Under the pieces are notes generated by a model, which saw only the letters and a program-made list of their open reading frames with translations, searched no databases and was not told the origin of the DNA. A program made the position numbers and the translations under genes. 9,239 nucleotides of DNA from JAGTRI01 sp964580405 (GTDB taxonomy: Archaea > Thermoproteota > Bathyarchaeia > Bathyarchaeales > DTEX01): the NCBI GenBank assembly GCA_964580405.1, contig CAZOKM010000072.1, positions 1 to 9,239 on the forward strand. Direction: 5' to 3'. Shown piece by piece: positions 5,413-9,239 of this stretch. How positions within the stretch are numbered: the stretch's first letter is position 1; every line of letters starts with the position of its first letter.

Positions 5413-6205
5413 AAAACAATAGAACAACGTCTCTAGGGCTGTTTTTATCCAGAAACTTAAAAGCCTCGCCGATTCCAATGCCTAGCTCTTCCTTCGCGTG
5501 GGCGTCCGAACCAACTGAGATTCGTGTCCCGCCGAAGCCGAAGTACCGTAGAATTGCCTCTCTACTTGGCAGAGTTTCGTGGGAACCGCGTTCGAGGACG
5601 GAGGGTTTCGTGTTCACTTCCAGAAAGATTTCCTTGTCTATTACGGATTTCAGTATCGAATCCATTTTCGTCCCGTATTCCGCGTTTTTCCGCTGGAAGG
5701 TGTGGTCAGAAACGTATTTGCTTACGACGTCCAGATGCCCCACAACGTCGAACAGGCAGCTGTCAACGGAGCTTTGGACCTCAGAAAAATATTCATCATA
5801 AATCTCTTTTAGGCTCCTTTTAGCTACGAGGCGGCTGCCGATGATTTCGCCTTTGACGTAGTGGACGGAGCCGATGACGAAGTCGAACCTTTTTCCCCGT
5901 AGCCAACGTCGGATTTGCTCCTCGAATCGGCTCTGGTAGTCCACCTCGACCCCCCTCCGCACAACGAGCTTATCCCCGAAAAGGCGCTGAGCCTCGTTGA
6001 CGGCGGACTCGTATCTGCAGTCGTCGAAGAAGCCAAACCCCTCGTCCGAAGGGTCAAAGTCCACGTGCTCCGAAAAGCCAACCTCGCGGAACCCCAGCTC
6101 AACCGCCCTTTCGCACAAGTCGTTGACTGTGGACCTACCGTCGTAAGAAAAGGTCGAGTGAGCATGGTAATCCACTAGCCCCGTTTTCGTGCCCAAAAAC
6201 GTCAC
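5411..6205 (-). CDS. PHP-domain phosphoesterase, histidinol-phosphatase (HisJ/HisK) type
   Basis: A 264-residue PHP-domain hydrolase that, by family, removes phosphate from histidinol phosphate in histidine biosynthesis. The trinuclear metal site is complete: His14-Ala-His16 (HAHSTFSYDG), Glu46-His47, Glu87 (RRGVEVDY), His115 (GSVHY), His157 (GHLD) and Asp234/His236 (GSDAH). Length matches HisJ-type enzymes. The longest frame starts at GTG 6205, five bases past the stop of the upstream PP-loop gene. TTG at 6196-6194, five bases after GGTGA (6206-6202), is a better-spaced start and would remove three residues. No other histidine genes are visible, so a different phosphoester substrate is possible. 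Pairing with an RNA-thiolation-like gene suggests co-transcription rather than a shared pathway. Confidence 0.87.
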   Translation of the reverse strand: MTFLGTKTGLVDYHAHSTFSYDGRSTVNDLCERAVELGFREVGFSEHVDFDPSDEGFGFFDDCRYESAVNEAQRLFGDKLVVRRGVEVDYQSRFEEQIRRWLRGKRFDFVIGSVHYVKGEIIGSRLVAKRSLKEIYDEYFSEVQSSVDSCLFDVVGHLDVVSKYVSDHTFQRKNAEYGTKMDSILKSVIDKEIFLEVNTKPSVLERGSHETLPSREAILRYFGFGGTRISVGSDAHAKEELGIGIGEAFKFLDKNSPRDVVLLF

Positions 6206-6210
6206 CCGCG

Positions 6211-7257
6211 CTAGATGCTGTATTGCCTCAGCTCGTCGTCGGACATGGCGACAGCGTTAACGTCCCTATTTCCGTCCGCACCATTATATCCTAATGCAAC
6301 CGAAACATCTTTGGGCGCATCCGAGTAGCGGACAGTTATCGCCGCAGCTTTCCCAATTGTCTCGGCGTTGGCTTCTCCGACCACGACCGTAGTTGGGCTC
6401 ATGTGGTCCTTGACTTCCAAGGTTGAGACGTTACGGTTCGTTTTGGCGATTGACTGGAGCTTCTCGTTTTCTTTCTCGTTCCGCCCCACGACGACTTTGG
6501 CGTTGCCCACTCGGAAGTGTCGACCGATTCGCAGAAGCTCAACGTCGAACGCCGTCAGCCCTTCTTCGTGCCCCAGATGCTCCCTAAGACGGTCAGCGAA
6601 CCTCGGCTCCGTGAGGAGGCAGCCGCCCGCAGGATTCGGGTACTCGACTATCCCCAGTTCCTTTGCTAAAGCTATTTGGGGCGTCCTCCTTCTACCCTCA
6701 ATTGCCATGAGTTTTTCTCTGTTTATGTACCCCTTTTTTTCGGGTTCCGTTTCGGGCAGGAGCTTAGCCGACAGCGGTCTCAGCACTTTTCCTTCCAGAC
6801 CAGCCTCTCTCTCGATGTGCAGAATTACGTCCTTCCTCTGCGAGAACGGCCTCTCGCCCAACACTTCTCCGGTCACGAGGAATTCAGCTCCTATCTTTTC
6901 AGCCAGCTCCTTGGCTTTTTTCAGCTCGAGTATCCTGCAGTCGATGCAGGGGTTCATCTGGCTGCCGTGCCCGTGTCTGGGCGCTACGACGACCTCGAGA
7001 AACTCGTCTTCCAGCGTAATTGTGTGGAGCTTAATGCCCAAATCTCTGCAGAACCTTTCGACGAACATCGCGTCCTGCCCAGAGAACGGCGTCCTGAAGT
7101 GGACCGCCTCCGCCTCAACCGCCTGCTTCAGCATGAGTCTCACGGCAAGCATGCTGTCCAAGCCTCCCGATAACAGAACCAGCGCCTTGGGCTTCCATTC
7201 CCGTCTTTTTTCAGTCAACTGAAGGTCCACTTCAGCTCCATTAAATTCTAGACTCAT
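6211..7257 (-). CDS. PP-loop tRNA thiouridylase-like protein with C-terminal NFACT-R-like domain
   Basis: A 348-residue cytoplasmic PP-loop ATPase related to MnmA/ThiI-type tRNA sulfurtransferases. The pyrophosphate-binding loop SGGLDS is at residues 30-35. Cys104 and Cys107 (NPCIDCRI) plus Cys213 (PAGGCLL) correspond to the cysteine pair that carries and transfers sulfur in 2-thiouridylases. Residues about 240-345 (IGRHFRVGNAKVVVGRNEKEN, later an Ala-Ile-Thr-Val-Arg-Tyr stretch) look like the NFACT-R type RNA-binding domain known to be fused to such enzymes. The combination supports ATP-dependent thiolation of an RNA base, but neither target RNA nor position can be read off. ATG 7257 has only a weak GGAT upstream. 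It leads a two-gene - strand operon with the PHP gene and diverges from the bicupin gene. Confidence 0.85.
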   Translation of the reverse strand: MSLEFNGAEVDLQLTEKRREWKPKALVLLSGGLDSMLAVRLMLKQAVEAEAVHFRTPFSGQDAMFVERFCRDLGIKLHTITLEDEFLEVVVAPRHGHGSQMNPCIDCRILELKKAKELAEKIGAEFLVTGEVLGERPFSQRKDVILHIEREAGLEGKVLRPLSAKLLPETEPEKKGYINREKLMAIEGRRRTPQIALAKELGIVEYPNPAGGCLLTEPRFADRLREHLGHEEGLTAFDVELLRIGRHFRVGNAKVVVGRNEKENEKLQSIAKTNRNVSTLEVKDHMSPTTVVVGEANAETIGKAAAITVRYSDAPKDVSVALGYNGADGNRDVNAVAMSDDELRQYSI

Positions 7258-7367
7258 TTATCCGTTACTGAAAAACGCCAATCAGCGCAGCGAAGTCGTT
7301 TCTATTTGGAAATGGAATTAAGCTTTTATAATAATTCAGTCCTCTTTTGGGTTACGGTGAAAAGAGG
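7258..7367. promoter_or_regulatory. Divergent promoter with inverted repeat around the TATA box
   Basis: CTTTTATAA (7323-7331) is the best TATA box in the window. It predicts a + strand start near 7353, just before the preferred GTG at 7368 with its GGTGA (7356-7360). The same A/T-rich block read on the - strand (TTATTATAAAAGC) could drive the PP-loop operon. GAATTA (7315-7320) and TAATTC (7332-7337) form a perfect 6-bp inverted repeat exactly flanking the box, a position where a bound repressor would block transcription factor access in both directions. Confidence 0.55.
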
Positions 7368-8585
7368 GTGAGACAAACTAACCTTGCCGCTAAGGCTTTT
7401 GAGGATGGAGACGGAATAGTCAAGCTGGCTCCGACGTGGGTGCCCAGAGCATTCCTGGTTCCCGGGGGAAGGCTCAAGCTGGCTACCCAGGACCTTTACG
7501 CCCTCGGGGTTCAAAGGGGAGGCATAGACGAGAGGTGGCTTGCCTCAACCGTTAAAGCCGACAACCCCGGAGCGCCCCCCAACGAAGGCATGAGCTACAT
7601 TGTCGTAAAAGACGGCGCCAAGATCAAGAAAGTCTTGCTTAAAGAAGCCGTTGCCGAGCTCGGAGAGACGGTTCTCGGAAAAAACGTGATGCACCGGTAC
7701 GGCGGCTGGGACATATTGACGAAGTTCTTCGACAACGCAGGTCCAATCCCGTTCCACCTGCACCAGATGGAGGAGCACGCACGTCTGGTCGGTCAGGCGT
7801 CAAAGCCCGAAGCCTACTTCTTCCCCGTCCAGCTCAACATCATCGAGGGAAGGTTCCCGTACACGTTCCTGGGGCTGAACCCCGAGACGACGAAGGACGA
7901 CATCAAAAGGTGCATCCAAAGGTGGGAGCAGGGGGACAACGGCATCCTCGCATACTCCAAGGCATACAAGCTCGTACCCGGCACGGGCTGGCTGGTACCC
8001 GCGGGCATCCTCCACGCGCCAGGCACCCTCGTAACCTACGAGGTTCAGAAGGCCTCGGACATCGCGTCGATGTACCAGTCGATTGTCGAGGAAAGGCCGG
8101 TCTCGAAGGACCTTCTGCTTAACAACGTTCCTCCTGACCGCCGCAGCAACCTAGACTACATAGTCGGCATGATAGACTGGGAGGTGAACGTTGACCCGGA
8201 GTTCAAGAGACACCACTACATCGAGCCGAAGCCAATTGGGAAGCCCGAGGAAACCCGGAAAGAGGGGTACACGCACAAATGGATTTCGTACGGCTCCGAC
8301 GAGTTCAGCGCTAAGGAGCTAACGGTCTTTCCGAAGTCCACGGTCAAAATAAAGGACGAGGCGGCGTACGGGCTGATCGTCGTCCAAGGACGCGGAATAA
8401 TAGGTAAATTCAGCGTCGAGTGCCCGACGATGGTGAGGTACGGCGAGCTCACGGAAGACGAGCTCTTCGTCTCAGCGGAAGCAGCCAAAGAAGGCGTCGA
8501 AGTCACAAACACGAGCAACGTCGAAAACCTCGTCGCCTTGAAACATTTCGGACCCGGAAACCCAGCCACGCCAAAACTCTCGTAG
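7368..8585 (+). CDS. Mannose-6-phosphate isomerase-like bicupin protein
   Basis: About 405 residues; the family interconverts mannose 6-phosphate and fructose 6-phosphate in class I members. Numbering from the long frame (TTG 7347), zinc ligands are placed at His137 and His139 (PFHLHQMEEH), Glu155 (SKPEAYFFPV) and His223 (VPAGILHAPG). The stretch VTYEVQKASDIASMYQSI mirrors the class I segment after the last ligand. Classical enzymes have Gln-x-His where this protein has His-x-His. A second cupin-like beta region covers about 300-405 without obvious metal ligands. I prefer GTG 7368 because GGTGA lies seven bases upstream and the predicted transcript starts near 7353; TTG 7347 would fall before it. 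The activity could be isomerisation of another sugar, or binding only. The gene stands alone with its own promoter and terminator. Confidence 0.8.
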   Translation: MRQTNLAAKAFEDGDGIVKLAPTWVPRAFLVPGGRLKLATQDLYALGVQRGGIDERWLASTVKADNPGAPPNEGMSYIVVKDGAKIKKVLLKEAVAELGETVLGKNVMHRYGGWDILTKFFDNAGPIPFHLHQMEEHARLVGQASKPEAYFFPVQLNIIEGRFPYTFLGLNPETTKDDIKRCIQRWEQGDNGILAYSKAYKLVPGTGWLVPAGILHAPGTLVTYEVQKASDIASMYQSIVEERPVSKDLLLNNVPPDRRSNLDYIVGMIDWEVNVDPEFKRHHYIEPKPIGKPEETRKEGYTHKWISYGSDEFSAKELTVFPKSTVKIKDEAAYGLIVVQGRGIIGKFSVECPTMVRYGELTEDELFVSAEAAKEGVEVTNTSNVENLVALKHFGPGNPATPKLS

Positions 8586-8600
8586 ACATTAAAGAATATT

Positions 8601-8621
8601 GAAAAAACCTTTTTTAAAAAA
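8601..8621. terminator. T6/A6 bidirectional terminator
   Basis: T6 (8610-8615) follows the bicupin stop by 24 bases and can end its transcript. On the opposite strand the A-runs 8616-8621 and 8602-8607 read as two T6 tracts immediately after the TAG of the convergent last gene. TTTTTTAAAAAA is itself a perfect palindrome (8610-8621). This matches factor-independent archaeal termination on both strands. Confidence 0.65.
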
Positions 8622-9239
8622 CTAATCGCCCATACTTTTTACGATGTCAATCAGGTCTTGGCTTGTCAGTGGAGAACGAACGCCCACAAGGTAATATATG
8701 CCATTTTTCCAGAAGTATGCTATAGGCGGTTGACTTTCCGCTATTAGGGTAATATGGATATTTCCAACATCAAAGAATGTTTTAGGGTAGGTTCTTCCAA
8801 TAGTAGAATTATAGATGTTCCCACTTGGATCTGTGACTGTCACAACAATGTCTTCTTGTGGATGTTGTTTCTCATATTCGTACTCCTGTAGAATAGTTGC
8901 TTCGCTTGGTGGATTTTCATAGACAACAGCTTGAATCGTTATCTTTGCGGAGGTAAAATCTACAGTTTTACTGTCACTAAAGGTTGTTATCACTACGCCA
9001 CCTCCGATGTAGACATCTGCATATACCATGCCCTCAGGAAGCCATTTAGGTATAATTGGAGCTTTCCCATAATTTCTAGTCACTTTTGTCAGACCATTCG
9101 ACAATGAGAACCGAGTGAATTGAGGAATCGCAGGCATGGTAATAATAGAGTCAGTATGCAGATTTATTTGAATTATTTCGCCTTCGGTTTCGCCACCATA
9201 TAAAAAGTTATTTTCATTAATCAATATATTATGTAGTGG
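8622..9239 (-). CDS. DUF4367-like protein, C-terminal part (5' truncated by window edge)
   Basis: The frame is open from the right edge (codons for Pro-Leu-His-Asn-Ile before the TTG at 9224) to the TAG at 8622-8624, so at least 205 residues are present and the start is outside. The visible part is rich in beta-forming Ile, Val, Thr and Tyr. It holds WLPEGM near the middle and ends with FWKNGIYYLVGVRSPLTSQDLIDIVKSMG. That ending resembles the last block of DUF4367-type domains in lipoproteins, anti-sigma factors and surface proteins (Trp/Phe, short turn, YY, then a Leu-Thr-x-x-[DE]-Leu helix). An extracytoplasmic location would be usual, with any signal or membrane anchor in the missing N-terminus. 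The gene is roughly 40% GC by eye, with AAT, ATA and ATT codons common, clearly unlike its GC-rich neighbours. Lateral gain or weak expression is possible. Family call is moderate. Confidence 0.65.
   Translation of the reverse strand, partial: PLHNILINENNFLYGGETEGEIIQINLHTDSIITMPAIPQFTRFSLSNGLTKVTRNYGKAPIIPKWLPEGMVYADVYIGGGVVITTFSDSKTVDFTSAKITIQAVVYENPPSEATILQEYEYEKQHPQEDIVVTVTDPSGNIYNSTIGRTYPKTFFDVGNIHITLIAESQPPIAYFWKNGIYYLVGVRSPLTSQDLIDIVKSMGD

Noticed and set aside
6368..7222. Long + strand frame of 284 codons
   Set aside because: It lies fully antisense to the PP-loop gene, which has intact catalytic motifs; the + frame is Ser-rich with no known motif.
9222..9224. TTG at 9224 as true start of the last gene
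   Set aside because: The frame remains open to the window edge and the protein would begin mid-domain, so the gene is treated as 5' truncated.

Overview
The window looks like chromosomal DNA of an archaeon. The evidence is a diphthamide-synthesis enzyme (Dph6), an M42-type aminopeptidase, TATA-like elements rather than bacterial -35/-10 pairs, T-run terminators, and GTG/TTG starts beside purine-rich ribosome-binding sites. The mixture of genes would suit a TACK lineage such as Bathyarchaeia, but that placement is inference and nothing here is diagnostic. Coding DNA is mostly GC-rich. Two stretches are visibly AT-rich: the gene-free 769-1191 interval and the last gene (8622 to the right edge).

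Left part, + strand: the 3' end of an M42 aminopeptidase (1-768). A 423-base gene-free stretch follows, holding an ordered set of short repeats and a hairpin. Then comes dph6 (1192-1863). A hairpin terminator lies between dph6 and a convergent small cupin gene (1932-2321, - strand).

Centre: the cupin gene is divergent from a three-gene + strand operon (2425-5080). The operon encodes an amidohydrolase-2 family hydrolase, a sugar-phosphate isomerase/epimerase-type TIM barrel and a zinc-dependent NAD dehydrogenase. Together they suggest a small sugar or polyol catabolic module with unknown substrate. After a structured intergenic stretch comes a tiny zinc-binding protein gene of 41 codons (5223-5348).

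Right part: on the - strand a PP-loop tRNA-thiouridylase-like enzyme with an NFACT-R-like tail (7257 to 6211) runs into a PHP-domain histidinol-phosphatase-like gene (6205 to 5411). Divergent from them is a mannose-6-phosphate-isomerase-like bicupin protein (7368-8585, +), sharing a promoter region with an inverted repeat around its TATA box. A T6A6 bidirectional terminator separates it from an AT-rich, edge-truncated gene of a DUF4367-like secreted or lipoprotein type (8622 to 9239, -).

I found no CRISPR array, transposase, integrase, tRNA or rRNA. The most unusual signals are the 24-nt-paced repeat pairs at 883-1056, the uncharacterised hydrolase/isomerase/dehydrogenase operon, and the two-state RNA fold before the mini zinc protein.
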